Under the pieces are notes generated by a model. That model ran no database searches. It was not told the DNA's origin and worked only from the letters and a program-made list of their open reading frames with translations. The position numbers were made by a program, and so were the translations under genes. Positions 14,591-22,392 of a stretch of 64,000 nucleotides of DNA are shown here, in pieces. Every line of letters starts with the position of its first letter. Position 1 is the first letter of the stretch. Location of the stretch: positions 3,074,501 to 3,138,500 of the forward strand of contig NZ_CP102772.1 of assembly GCF_026020075.1 (NCBI RefSeq), in the 5' to 3' direction. This DNA comes from Bosea sp. NBC_00550 (lineage in GTDB: Bacteria; Pseudomonadota; Alphaproteobacteria; Rhizobiales; Beijerinckiaceae).

Positions 14591-14889
14591 CCTGATTTCT
14601 CCCCGCTTGTTCCATCCGCCGAACCGGCCGCGATGAGATGCTCGGCCGTCGCAATCGCGCGCGCCTTGGCCTCAGGCGTCATCATCGCCGCAAGGAGCGC
14701 CGGCACCCAAGGTGGCACCGGCAACTCATCATTCAGCCATTCGTGGACGCGGCCGGTCCGACCGTTGCAGAACAGCCCAGCGAACCGCTCCGGGCTCAGA
14801 TCAACCTCTTTCAGCCCGTACCCGAACTGAGCCCCGTCGATATGTGCAGCCTTGGTTTTGGAGGGCTGGATTTGCAGCTTGCGCGCCAT
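14587..14889 (-). CDS. Hypothetical protein, possible helix-turn-helix
   Basis: 100 residues from MARKLQIQPSKTKAAHIDG. SPERFAGLFCNGRTGRVHEW followed by PVPPWVPALLAAM is similar in shape to the last helices of XRE-type repressors (FA-L-G-sg-RTV-RW-x-G-x-P-VP-LL). The N-terminal half does not match. It overlaps the cytochrome c start. The role is unknown and the repressor idea is weak. Confidence 0.5.
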   Translation of the reverse strand: MARKLQIQPSKTKAAHIDGAQFGYGLKEVDLSPERFAGLFCNGRTGRVHEWLNDELPVPPWVPALLAAMMTPEAKARAIATAEHLIAAGSADGTSGEKSG

Positions 14890-15037
14890 GTCACTTCCTC
14901 GAGCCTGTGCGACGCCGATTAGAGGGCAGCGACGCCATCTTGAACGATGCGACGGTTGGCCAAGCTCGCAGCTGAGAAACAAACTGTCCCATCAAGTTGC
15001 GTCGGCGTGACTTTCCCAATCCGTTATGGTTGCTGGT

Positions 15038-15385
15038 TCAATCCGTTAGTCGGATTGACTTCTCGCTGCACAGATCGATGAGGTCACTATCGCTCTCGAC
15101 CTCGTCGCTGAACTTGGCAAGGACAGAGTAGCTGCAGCCCGTGGGCTTGTTCAGCTTCAGGGCAATGCTCTTGCCGGGCCCGAGCGGCTTGGCGAGCTTG
15201 GCGATCAGGCGCGGCTGCTCGCCCGAGGTCGTGATTTCCAGCGAAGCCAGTGGCGCGGTACGCGCGTTCGTCACCTTGACTTGAGCCGGCGGCTTGGGAG
15301 ATTGGGCGACCGCGGGAGCAGTCGCGAAGCAACCGAATAGACCGACGCCGAACAGGCGGACAGAGATAACGGGCTTAAATTTCAT
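15038..15385 (-). CDS. Exported conserved hypothetical protein
   Basis: 115 residues, signal peptide about 1-27 (FATAPAVAQ cleavage). The mature part VKVTNARTAPLASLEITTSG, KLAKPLGPGKSIALKL, GCSYSVLAKFSDE, DLIDLCSEKSIRLTD has two Cys that could pair, and resembles a small immunoglobulin-like beta domain seen repeatedly in rhizobia. Function unknown. Confidence 0.75.
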   Translation of the reverse strand: MKFKPVISVRLFGVGLFGCFATAPAVAQSPKPPAQVKVTNARTAPLASLEITTSGEQPRLIAKLAKPLGPGKSIALKLNKPTGCSYSVLAKFSDEVESDSDLIDLCSEKSIRLTD

Positions 15386-15765
15386 CGTTGTTTCGTTCCC
15401 CGAATAGCGAGCTTAAACGCTCTCGCACATCTCACAACGGCATTTTGGGGAAAACAAGCAAGCAAAAGAGGCTTGGAGTGCCGGTCGCAGGTTAGGCACG
15501 GCAGCCGAGTACCGTTCGAAGCATGGATGAGTGGAGCGGCCGGCAAGGACCCTACTCCGTCAGAAGCCACCCCACCTTCGGGAGTGGACCGTTTCGACGC
15601 AGATCAACAAGACTGACAAGGGCGATGATAATCCGAGGACGGTCGAGCCAGTCACGAAGGCGCTGCTTTAGAAAAAGCCTGGAGGCAAATCCGTCCAAAC
15701 CGGTTAATCGTTTGATAACCAATAGCAGCCAGCTTGGACTTTCCCTTCGCGTGAAAGCAAAACCG
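15386..15765. other. 380-base gap without a supported gene
   Basis: Open frames here show no domain, ribosome site or plausible composition. No EcfG-type site found. Confidence 0.4.
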
Positions 15766-16098
15766 ATGGCGCAAATTTTCCATCCCGGCGAAAAGGTGAT
15801 GCTGTTCTACGGGTACGGCGATCGAGGCGGTACCAGTATCTATGAGGTTGTGCGCGCTCTACCCGCCTCGGCAGAAGATGAGCGACAGTACCAAGTCCGT
15901 GGCCCGCAAGGATACCATCGCGTAATTGGTGAAGGGCAGATCCGCTTCCGGCTCCATGAGGCTGACGCTCTCGCGGCGGGAGCAGTTGGGAACCAAAGGC
16001 GGCGGGAGCCTGGCCCGGCCCAGGGGGGGGCTACGCGGACTGCGGCGGTAACTCTTGCCGGCGCCAAAGGCTTCGCCCCCCTGCGTACCGCTGGTTAA
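15766..16098 (+). CDS. Small protein with YQVRGP motif, relative of the 9939-10268 gene
   Basis: 110 residues from MAQIFHPGEKVMLFYG. IYEVVRALPASAEDERQYQV followed by RGPQGYHRVIGEGQI matches the 10268 gene in order and spacing. The C-terminal third (RRREPGPAQGG onward) is low complexity and may be read-through after a frameshift. No strong ribosome site. It is the last intact gene before the IS remnant. Confidence 0.6.
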   Translation: MAQIFHPGEKVMLFYGYGDRGGTSIYEVVRALPASAEDERQYQVRGPQGYHRVIGEGQIRFRLHEADALAAGAVGNQRRREPGPAQGGATRTAAVTLAGAKGFAPLRTAG

Positions 16099-16102
16099 GG
16101 AC

Positions 16103-16161
16103 GGCGTCTCTGATGTCGCCAGAGACGCCTTTAATACCGAGTCCCGGAGATTGTGACTCGG
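16103..16161 (+). terminator. Two tandem hairpins
   Basis: GGCGTCTCTG/CAGAGACGCC (16103-16112, 16120-16129), then TTTAAT, followed by CCGAGTC/GACTCGG (16137-16143, 16155-16161), then GCCGTCTTTT. Together they are a credible double terminator for the 15766 gene. Confidence 0.7.
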
Positions 16162-16196
16162 GCCGTCTTTTCAACTCAGCATCGGCCTGATTCAAC

Positions 16197-16221
16197 ATGG
16201 CGAACGAGGGAGGTTCGCCAT
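16197..16221 (+). repeat. Hairpin covering the IS630 transposase start
   Basis: ATGGCGAAC (16197-16205) / GTTCGCCAT (16213-16221). The GAGGGAG loop carries the ribosome site, and the stem includes the A and T of the start codon at 16220. Confidence 0.6.
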
Positions 16222-16697
16222 GGCTATTCCGCTACGGACTGATTTCGATGCACAGATGACGAGGGGCGCGGCCAAGCGGTCGAGGGACGGGTCGCAGGCG
16301 CGCCGCCTTTTGGCTTTGGCGGCGATCTATGATGGGGCGACGCGGACGGATGAGGCCCGGATTGGCGGCGTGACGCTGCAGATCGTGCGCCGACTGGGTC
16401 ATGAAGTTCAACGCGCTCGGGCCAGATGGCTTTATAGACCGCAAGGCGCCTGAACAGTCGCCCCGGCTCAAGGTCGTATAATCGGCAGCCCTGGCTGCGA
16501 TGATAGAGAGCGGTCCGACGCCGGCGATCCACGGCTTCGTGCGGTGGCGGATCATCGACCTATGTCAGTGGCTGTACGAGGAGTTCAAGGTCACCGTTGC
16601 CAAGCAGACCCTGAGCCGGGAACTTCGGGCCATGGGCTATCGCAAGCTCTCGGCCCGCCCTCGTCATCATGGGCAGGTCGATGGTGGCAGTAGGTAA
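16220..16697 (+). mobile_element. IS630-family transposase remnant
   Basis: The N-terminal part MAIPLRTDFDAQMTRGAAKR and RRLLALAAIYDGATRTDEAR is a typical IS630 helix-turn-helix start. It shifts frame near 16390 (DWVMKFNALGPDGFIDRKAP in a second frame, with an in-frame stop) and resumes as MIESGPTPAIHGFVRWRIID and KQTLSRELRAMGYRKLSARP. The DDE catalytic half is missing. At least two frame breaks and a 3' deletion make it inactive. Confidence 0.8.
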
Positions 16698-16714
16698 GGC
16701 CAGGACTTTCACCC

Positions 16715-16736
16715 GGTGGGGTAAATGGTGGGGTAA
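16715..16736 (+). repeat. Tandem GGTGGGGTAA
   Basis: GGTGGGGTAA at 16715-16724 and again at 16727-16736, 12-base period, 55 bases from the tRNA 3' end. Repeats of this kind occur near integrase genes at tRNA attachment sites; here no integrase is left. Confidence 0.5.
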
Positions 16737-16790
16737 CGACCGGCCGCTGAAAAATCTAGGCTGCATTTTCAATGGGTTAGATGGCGGGAG

Positions 16791-16880
16791 TGGCGGACAG
16801 GGAGGGATTTGAACCCCCGATACCCTTGCAGGTATGCCGCATTTCGAGTGCGGTGCATTCAACCACTCTGCCACCTGTCC
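16791..16880 (-). tRNA. tRNA-Ser(CGA)
   Basis: On the minus strand the 7-bp acceptor GGACAGG pairs with CCTGTCC, the discriminator is G and the CCA is encoded. The anticodon arm CGCACTCGAAATGCG gives anticodon CGA. There is a long variable arm (ATACCTGCAAGGGTAT) and a GGTTCAAATCC T-arm. 90 nt, all class II serine features. Its 3' end faces the accessory block. Confidence 0.95.
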
Positions 16881-16981
16881 GCGGTCGCCTTCGGTCAAAG
16901 CGGGGTGGTTACTACACAAGCCAAGGCCGGGGGGCAAGCCTTCGCCGCGGCAGAAATCCACCTTATCCCTTCCGCTTTCGC

Positions 16982-17010
16982 TTGACGTTCCGGGCGAGCG
17001 CGACTATCGA
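16982..17010 (+). promoter_or_regulatory. Candidate sigma-70 promoter of rplU
   Basis: TTGACG (16982-16987), 17-base spacer, TATCGA (17005-17010). The leader to rplU would be about 160 bases. Confidence 0.45.
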
Positions 17011-17177
17011 GCACCGTCCGGCGTGGGGAAACCCGCGCCTGATCTCTTTTGGCCTGCGCGATGCGTCGCAAGCCGGCAAGAGCAAACCTGACCACGCAAT
17101 CGACTGCCAAAAAGCCGTCCCGCGTGCGCTTCCGGACCGGAGGCCATGACAGGGCGGGGCCGAACATGGAGGACAAA

Positions 17178-17867
17178 ATGTTCGCAGTCATCAAGACCGG
17201 CGGGAAGCAGTTCCGCGTCGCCGCCAACGACAAGATCACCGTTGCCAAGATCGAGGGCAACCCGGGCGACACCGTCGCCTTCGGCTCCGTGCTGATGCTC
17301 ACCGAAGGTGAGAAGACCACGCTCGACACCAAGGCCCTCTCCGAGATCACGGTCGCGGCCGAGATCGTCGAACAGGCCCGCGGCGAGAAGGTCATCGCCT
17401 TCAAGAAGCGCCGCCGCCAGAACTCCAAGCGCAAGCGCGGTTTCCGCGCCGAGCTGACCATCATCCGCATCACCGACATCCTCACCGGCGGCAAGAAGCC
17501 GGAGATGAAGAAGGGCGATGCTTCCGCCGTCGCGCTGAAGGCCGCTTCGCCCGCCACCAAGGGCAAGGCTGCGCCGAAGGCCGACAAGTCCGCGGCCAAG
17601 GGCGAGGCGCTCGACGCTTCGAACCTCTCGCTGATCTCGGGCGTCGGCCCGACCATCGAGAAGAAGCTGCGCGCCGCCGGCATCACCTCCTGGAACGACA
17701 TCGCCGCCTGGACCGAGGCCGACGTCGCCAAGTGGGACGAGGAGCTGAAGCTGCGTGGCCGCGCCACCCGCGAGGAGTGGGTCGAGCAGGCCAAGGAGCT
17801 GCTCGCCGGCAAGCCCCCGCGGGCCAAGGCGGACCAGGAAGAACTCGCCTCGGGCGAGGACTACTGA
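17178..17867 (+). CDS. rplU: Ribosomal protein L21 with C-terminal helix-hairpin-helix extension
   Basis: 229 residues against about 100 for plain L21. Residues 1-103 are L21 (MFAVIKTGGKQFRVAANDKI, FKKRRRQNSKRKRGFRAELT). An Ala/Lys linker follows, then a helix-hairpin-helix module (about 150-211: LSLISGVGPTIEKKLRAAGI, RGRATREEWVEQAKELL). The same module is found on other rhizobial proteins such as some NuoE. L21 binds 23S rRNA; the extension probably adds nucleic-acid contact. GGAGG 6 bases before the ATG fixes the start. rpmA follows. Confidence 0.95.
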   Translation: MFAVIKTGGKQFRVAANDKITVAKIEGNPGDTVAFGSVLMLTEGEKTTLDTKALSEITVAAEIVEQARGEKVIAFKKRRRQNSKRKRGFRAELTIIRITDILTGGKKPEMKKGDASAVALKAASPATKGKAAPKADKSAAKGEALDASNLSLISGVGPTIEKKLRAAGITSWNDIAAWTEADVAKWDEELKLRGRATREEWVEQAKELLAGKPPRAKADQEELASGEDY

Positions 17868-17966
17868 CGGTACACGTCAGCGCAGATTGATCGTCGCGCC
17901 CGAACCGGCTGGCTTTCGCCGCCGATTCGGGTTAGAGAGACAGCACAAGTTTTGAGGTAGGGCGTT

Positions 17967-18233
17967 ATGGCTCACAAAAAGGCAGGCGGCTCGTCGCGTA
18001 ACGGCCGTGATTCTGAAAGCAAGCGCCTCGGCGTGAAGAAGTTCGGCGACCAGGCGGTCGTTTCCGGCAACATCATTATTCGTCAGCGCGGCACCAAGTG
18101 GCATGCCGGCGCCAACGTTGGCATGGGCAAAGACCATACCCTCTTTGCGACGACGAATGGCCGCGTCCGATTCACGACGAAACTCGGCCGAGCTTTCGTG
18201 AACGTAGTCCCGGCCCAAGAGGCCGCAGAATAA
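17967..18233 (+). CDS. rpmA: 50S ribosomal protein L27
   Basis: 88 residues, [20 protein letters not shown] onward, with [30 protein letters not shown] and [10 protein letters not shown]. Full length with the conserved N-terminus that reaches the peptidyl-transferase centre. It follows rplU by 99 bases in the usual order. Confidence 0.97.
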   Translation: MAHKKAGGSSRNGRDSESKRLGVKKFGDQAVVSGNIIIRQRGTKWHAGANVGMGKDHTLFATTNGRVRFTTKLGRAFVNVVPAQEAAE

Positions 18234-18328
18234 ACGGCGGATAGGGAATTTCCTCGATCCGCCGGTTCCATCGAACCGGATCGGATCAAGGGTCTAAACC
18301 CTCAGCGGGTTTCCCGAAGGTCAAGGAA

Positions 18329-18363
18329 AAGGGAGATGGGACCAAAATCCCAGCTCCCTTTTT
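18329..18363 (+). terminator. Terminator after rpmA
   Basis: AAGGGAGATGGGA (18329-18341) / TCCCAGCTCCCTT (18348-18360) with one mismatch, then TTTTT. It separates rpmA from the GNAT gene. Confidence 0.75.
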
Positions 18364-18386
18364 CGTTTGCGCCGACGGAGAGACCG

Positions 18387-19073
18387 ATGTTCCCCGAACT
18401 GACCCGCGACGATGTCTTCCGGCTCGAAACCCGGCGTCTCTGGCTGCGCTGGCCGCGCATGGCCGATGCCGCCGCCATCCTTCGCCAGGCCGGCGAGAAG
18501 GCTGTGGCGGAGATGACGGCTTCCATTCCCCACCCCTATCCGCCGGACGCGGTCGAGCCCTTCGTCTTTGCCATGCGCAAGGGCAACGCGCTTGGCGAGC
18601 ACCTCGTGCTGGCGATCACGCCGCGTTCGAAGCCGAACGAGCTGATCGGCATGATCGGCGCCCACAGGCAGGCTTCGGGCGTGCCCTTCATCGGCTACTG
18701 GCTCGGCACCCAGCACTGGAACAAGGGCTATGCCACCGAGGCCGTGCAGGGGCTGATCGACACGATGTTCTCGCTCGTCGACGTGCCGGCGATCGACGCC
18801 GATACCCGCGTCATCAACCCGGCCTCGCGGCGGGTGCTGGAGAAGTCCGGCTTCCGGGCGGAGGGCTCCTTCCTGAAGTCGCTGCCGGCCCGCGGCGGGC
18901 TGTTCCCTTGCGAGCAGTTCCGGCTCGACCGCTCGACCTGGGCGGCGCTGAAGAGCTGGAGCGCCAGCGGCTGGACGCCGCAGCATGAGCTAGACGATGC
19001 CGAGCCCGCGCTGCCGGAAACGGAGTCGTCGATCCGTGCCCAGCAGTCGCAGGGCGAGCCCTGCCCTGCCTGA
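18387..19073 (+). CDS. GNAT N-acetyltransferase (RimJ/RimL type)
   Basis: 228 residues. RLETRRLWLRWPRMADAAAI is the usual RimJ-type start. GYWLGTQHWNKGYATEAVQG is motif A for acetyl-CoA binding, and NPASRRVLEKSGFRAEG is motif B. CGGAG before the ATG at 18387 supports the start. In many rhizobia a GNAT gene sits between rpmA and obgE; here obgE does not follow. Confidence 0.85.
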   Translation: MFPELTRDDVFRLETRRLWLRWPRMADAAAILRQAGEKAVAEMTASIPHPYPPDAVEPFVFAMRKGNALGEHLVLAITPRSKPNELIGMIGAHRQASGVPFIGYWLGTQHWNKGYATEAVQGLIDTMFSLVDVPAIDADTRVINPASRRVLEKSGFRAEGSFLKSLPARGGLFPCEQFRLDRSTWAALKSWSASGWTPQHELDDAEPALPETESSIRAQQSQGEPCPA

Positions 19074-19132
19074 CTCGGTCCCGTCGGAGCCAGCTGGGTC
19101 TCGGACGGCGAATCATGATGCAGAATCCAATC

Positions 19133-19169
19133 GAAGGGGCGGCTTCCCCAAGTGCCGCCCCTTCTTTTT
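19133..19169 (+). terminator. Rho-independent terminator
   Basis: GAAGGGGCGGC (19133-19143) / GCCGCCCCTTC (19154-19164), perfect 11-bp stem, then TTTTT. Confidence 0.85.
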
Positions 19170-19293
19170 GGTGCAGGATAGAGTTGGTTGGTTGACGCGC
19201 GGAGGCTGGCGACTCGTTAAAAATCGAGGCAAATCGCTTACCGTCCATGAGAGCCGCGCCTGCTAGCCCTGACGCACTCTGAACGAGCGGAGT

Positions 19294-20217
19294 GTGTCTG
19301 TGAAAAGTAAGATTTCGAATATTAGAGCATATCTCAGGTCGTCTCTGCTGGCCCAGGCTTTTGCCGGCTGCTTTGTTGCCACGCATGTGCCGATCATTTC
19401 TATCGTTGCCTATGTCGCGTCCGGCGCGAACGTCAGCGCGCGGGCCATTCTGGCTATAACCCTGCTAGCAACGCTGGCCGGCACCGCCTTTGCCTTCGTT
19501 GTGATGCGCCATCTTCTGCTGCCTGTCGGCGAGATCGCCCGCAATCTGCGTTCCTATCGGCTCGAGGGCCGGATCCCGCGTCTGATCAAGGCGCGCGACG
19601 ACGATGTCGGGCGGCTGACCGACGAGGTCCGGGCGCTGATCAACGCCCTCGAAGACAAGATGACCCGCCTGAAGCGACAGGCTTTCTCCGACATGCTCAC
19701 CGGCCTCGGAAACCGCCGCTGGCTCGCGGAAGCCGTGAGCGTCGAGATCGCACGGGCCCGCCGCGAACAGCGCCCCCTGTCGGTCATCGTGTTCGATCTC
19801 GATCACTTCAAGCGCATCAACGACGATTTCGGCCATGATGTCGGCGATGAGGTTTTGCTCGCCGTGGCCGAGACCTCGAAACGCGTCCTCCGGCCCTATG
19901 ATCTGGTCGCACGCCTCGGCGGTGAGGAGTTCTGCGCATTCCTGCCGGCCACCAGCCTCAAGGAGGCCCTTCCGATCGCGGAAAGGCTGCGCGAAGGCAT
20001 TGCCTCGCTGCAGATCGACTCCCTGCAGGGCCGGCGGGTCACCGCGAGCTTCGGCGTTCACGAAGCGGATGTGGTGCGCGAACAGTTCAAGGACATGCTG
20101 CGCACGGCCGACCAGTATCTCTACCAGGCCAAGGGCGCCGGGCGAAACCAGGTCCAGGCCCTGGAAGCGCGCCGCGCAGTGGTGCAGACCGGAGCGGCCA
20201 ACCAGGCCGAGCCCTGA
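19294..20217 (+). CDS. Membrane diguanylate cyclase (HAMP-GGDEF)
   Basis: 307 residues, GTG start. Two membrane helices (about 17-44 and 49-76), a HAMP-like linker (LLPVGEIARNLRSYRLEGRI), then a GGDEF domain from about 125 with FDLDHFKRINDDFGHDVGDE and an intact GGEEF at about 209-213. RPYD five residues upstream of GGEEF is a proper inhibitory I-site (RxxD). It should make cyclic di-GMP with product inhibition. There is almost no periplasmic loop, so sensing must be through the membrane or the HAMP region. Confidence 0.9.
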   Translation: MSVKSKISNIRAYLRSSLLAQAFAGCFVATHVPIISIVAYVASGANVSARAILAITLLATLAGTAFAFVVMRHLLLPVGEIARNLRSYRLEGRIPRLIKARDDDVGRLTDEVRALINALEDKMTRLKRQAFSDMLTGLGNRRWLAEAVSVEIARARREQRPLSVIVFDLDHFKRINDDFGHDVGDEVLLAVAETSKRVLRPYDLVARLGGEEFCAFLPATSLKEALPIAERLREGIASLQIDSLQGRRVTASFGVHEADVVREQFKDMLRTADQYLYQAKGAGRNQVQALEARRAVVQTGAANQAEP

Positions 20218-20238
20218 AGCTCATAACCCGACGAGAAC

Positions 20239-20273
20239 GCGGCGGCCGGGGGCGGAAGCCCCATGGCCGCCGC
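20239..20273. terminator. Bidirectional hairpin between convergent genes
   Basis: GCGGCGGCC (20239-20247) / GGCCGCCGC (20265-20273), followed on the plus strand by TCTGTTT. Confidence 0.6.
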
Positions 20274-20286
20274 TCTGTTTCCGGCA

Positions 20287-21270
20287 CTACTTGACGAAGG
20301 TGCCGTGCAACTCGTCGTCGATATGGACGCGGATGATTTCCTCGAAGCTCGACTCCGCCTTGAAGCCGAGCGCCGGCGCCCGCTGCGGGTTGAAGTTGCG
20401 CGGCCAGCCGGCGACGATTCCGTCGATCACCGGATCCTGTACCCGCTTGATCCGGGCGACGACATTTTCGCCCGCGACCTTGCGCAGCGCCTCGATCTGC
20501 TCGGCGACGGTGCAGGAATAGCCCGGCATGGTCAGCGCTCGGCGGGGGCCGATCGCGGCCGTTTCCATCGTCGCGGCGTGGATCAGGAAGCCGACGGCCG
20601 AGCGTGGCGAGGCATGCCAATGGCGAACCTGGTCCGAGACCGGCAGCACCGCCTCCTCGCCGTTCAGCGGCTCACGGATGATGTTGGAGAAGAAGCCCGA
20701 CGCCGCCTTGTTCGGCTTGCCGGGCCGCACGCAGATCGTCGGCAGGCGAATGCCGACGCCGTCGAAGAAGCCGCGCCGCGTGTAGTCGCTGAGCAGCAAC
20801 TCGCCGATCGCCTTCTGCGTGCCGTAGCTCGTCAGCGGGGTGGTGAAGAACTCGTCCTCGATCTTGTCGTGGAAGGGGGCGCCGAAGACCGCGATCGAGG
20901 AGGTGAAGATCAGGCGCGGCTTGTACCCGTCGCCGGTCTTGCGGATCGCATCGAAGAGATAACGCGTGCCGTCGAGATTGATCCGGTAGCCCTTGTCGAA
21001 ATCGGCCTCGGCCTCGCCCGAGACTATCGCCGCGAGATGGACGATCAACTCGGGGCGGGTCGCGATCAGCTTCTCCGCCTCGCCCTCGATCGAAAGGTCG
21101 GACACGACAGCCTCGAAATCGAAGGGTGCGGCCGGCGGCGCCGCTGCGACCACCACGTCCTGCGCCGTCACGCGCGTCACCGGCTTGCCGCCGAGGCCGC
21201 CATCGCCAGCCAGGCGCTCGATGAATTTGCGCCCGACCATGCCGGCGCCGCCGAGAACGAGGATATGCAT
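20287..21270 (-). CDS. denD: DenD-like NAD-dependent sugar-acid dehydrogenase
   Basis: 327 residues. Extended SDR with GGAGMVG at 7-13, HLAAIVSGEAEADFDKGYRI and the YxxxK site in LTSYGTQKAIGE. The HLAAIVSGEAE...GYRINLDGT string is characteristic of D-erythronate dehydrogenase (DenD). Such enzymes oxidise four-carbon sugar acids to 2-oxo acids for later decarboxylation or aldol cleavage. It lies 38 bases downstream of a paralogue with the same layout. The denD name marks the family; the real substrate could differ. Confidence 0.8.
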   Translation of the reverse strand: MHILVLGGAGMVGRKFIERLAGDGGLGGKPVTRVTAQDVVVAAAPPAAPFDFEAVVSDLSIEGEAEKLIATRPELIVHLAAIVSGEAEADFDKGYRINLDGTRYLFDAIRKTGDGYKPRLIFTSSIAVFGAPFHDKIEDEFFTTPLTSYGTQKAIGELLLSDYTRRGFFDGVGIRLPTICVRPGKPNKAASGFFSNIIREPLNGEEAVLPVSDQVRHWHASPRSAVGFLIHAATMETAAIGPRRALTMPGYSCTVAEQIEALRKVAGENVVARIKRVQDPVIDGIVAGWPRNFNPQRAPALGFKAESSFEEIIRVHIDDELHGTFVK

Positions 21271-21308
21271 CGGTTCTGTCCTGAAGGTTTGCTGAAATTT
21301 GGCTTCTG

Positions 21309-22295
21309 TCAGTGCGGAAGATGGCCGCCGAGATCGTCCTCGATATGGACGCGGATGATCTCGTCGAAATCACGTTCGGCCTTGAAGCCGAGCGCCAACG
21401 CGCGCTTCGCGTCGAAGCGGGTCGGCCAGCCGGCGACGATGGCCGCGGAGGCCTCGTCGGGAGCGCGCTTGATCAGCTTCACCGCCTTGTCGCCGGCGAT
21501 CCGGCGCAACGCCTCGATCTGTTCGCCGACGGTGACACAGACGCCCGGCATCGTCAGGTTGACGCGCGGGCCCAGCGCCTCGCGCGACAGCCCGGCGGCA
21601 TGGATCAGGAAGCCGACGGCCGAGCGCGGGCTGGCGTGGGTGAAGAGCACCTCGTCGCCGACCGGCAGCAACGCCTCCTGCCCTTGCAGCGGCTCGCGGA
21701 TGATGCCGGAGAAGAAACCGCCGGCCGAGGCATTGGGCTTGCCCGGCCGGACCACGATCGAAGGAAAGCGGATGCCGACGCCGTCAATCAGCCCGCGCCT
21801 GGAGTAGTCGGCCAGCAGCAACTCGCCGATCGCCTTCTGCGTGCCGTAGCTGGTCAGCGGCGTGACATGGAACTCGTCGGAGATCGCGGGTGGGAACGGC
21901 GCGCCGAAGATCCCACTCGAGCTGGTGAAGATGAGCTTGGGCACGTAAGCCGCGCCGCCCTCATGCCGGATCGCTTCCAGCAGGTGGCGCATGCCGTCGA
22001 GATTGATGCGGTAGCCCTTGTCGAAATCGCGCTCGGCCTCGCCCGAGATGATCGCGGCAAGGTGGAAGATCAGGTCCGGCCGCAGCGCGGCGAGTTCCCT
22101 GGCGACGGCCGCATCGGTCGCATCCTCGACGCGGATCGTCGCCCGGTCCGCAAGCTCGGCCGGCAGCGAAGCCGCCACGACATCGGTCAGGGTCAGCGTG
22201 CTGATCGCCTTGCCGGCGCAGCGCCCTTCGCGCGCCAGACGCTCCGCCAGCCTGCTGCCGACCATGCCGGCCGCGCCCGTGATCAGGACATGCAT
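21309..22295 (-). CDS. DenD-like dehydrogenase, tandem paralogue
   Basis: 328 residues, same motifs as the neighbour: GAAGMVG, HLAAIISGEAERDFDKGYRI, SYGTQKAIGELLLADYSRRG, RPGKPNASAGGFFSGIIREP. Divergence from the neighbour is spread along the whole length, so the duplication is not recent. The two copies probably serve different sugar acids or stereoisomers. Confidence 0.8.
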   Translation of the reverse strand: MHVLITGAAGMVGSRLAERLAREGRCAGKAISTLTLTDVVAASLPAELADRATIRVEDATDAAVARELAALRPDLIFHLAAIISGEAERDFDKGYRINLDGMRHLLEAIRHEGGAAYVPKLIFTSSSGIFGAPFPPAISDEFHVTPLTSYGTQKAIGELLLADYSRRGLIDGVGIRFPSIVVRPGKPNASAGGFFSGIIREPLQGQEALLPVGDEVLFTHASPRSAVGFLIHAAGLSREALGPRVNLTMPGVCVTVGEQIEALRRIAGDKAVKLIKRAPDEASAAIVAGWPTRFDAKRALALGFKAERDFDEIIRVHIEDDLGGHLPH

Positions 22296-22392
22296 GGGCT
22301 CTCCCTATCCGTTTTGTGCCGGGCCGCTTCTTGGTTCGCGACCTTTCGGAAGAACGGCGAGCAGCAGGGCCGCTCGCCATCCGCGTCTGCGC

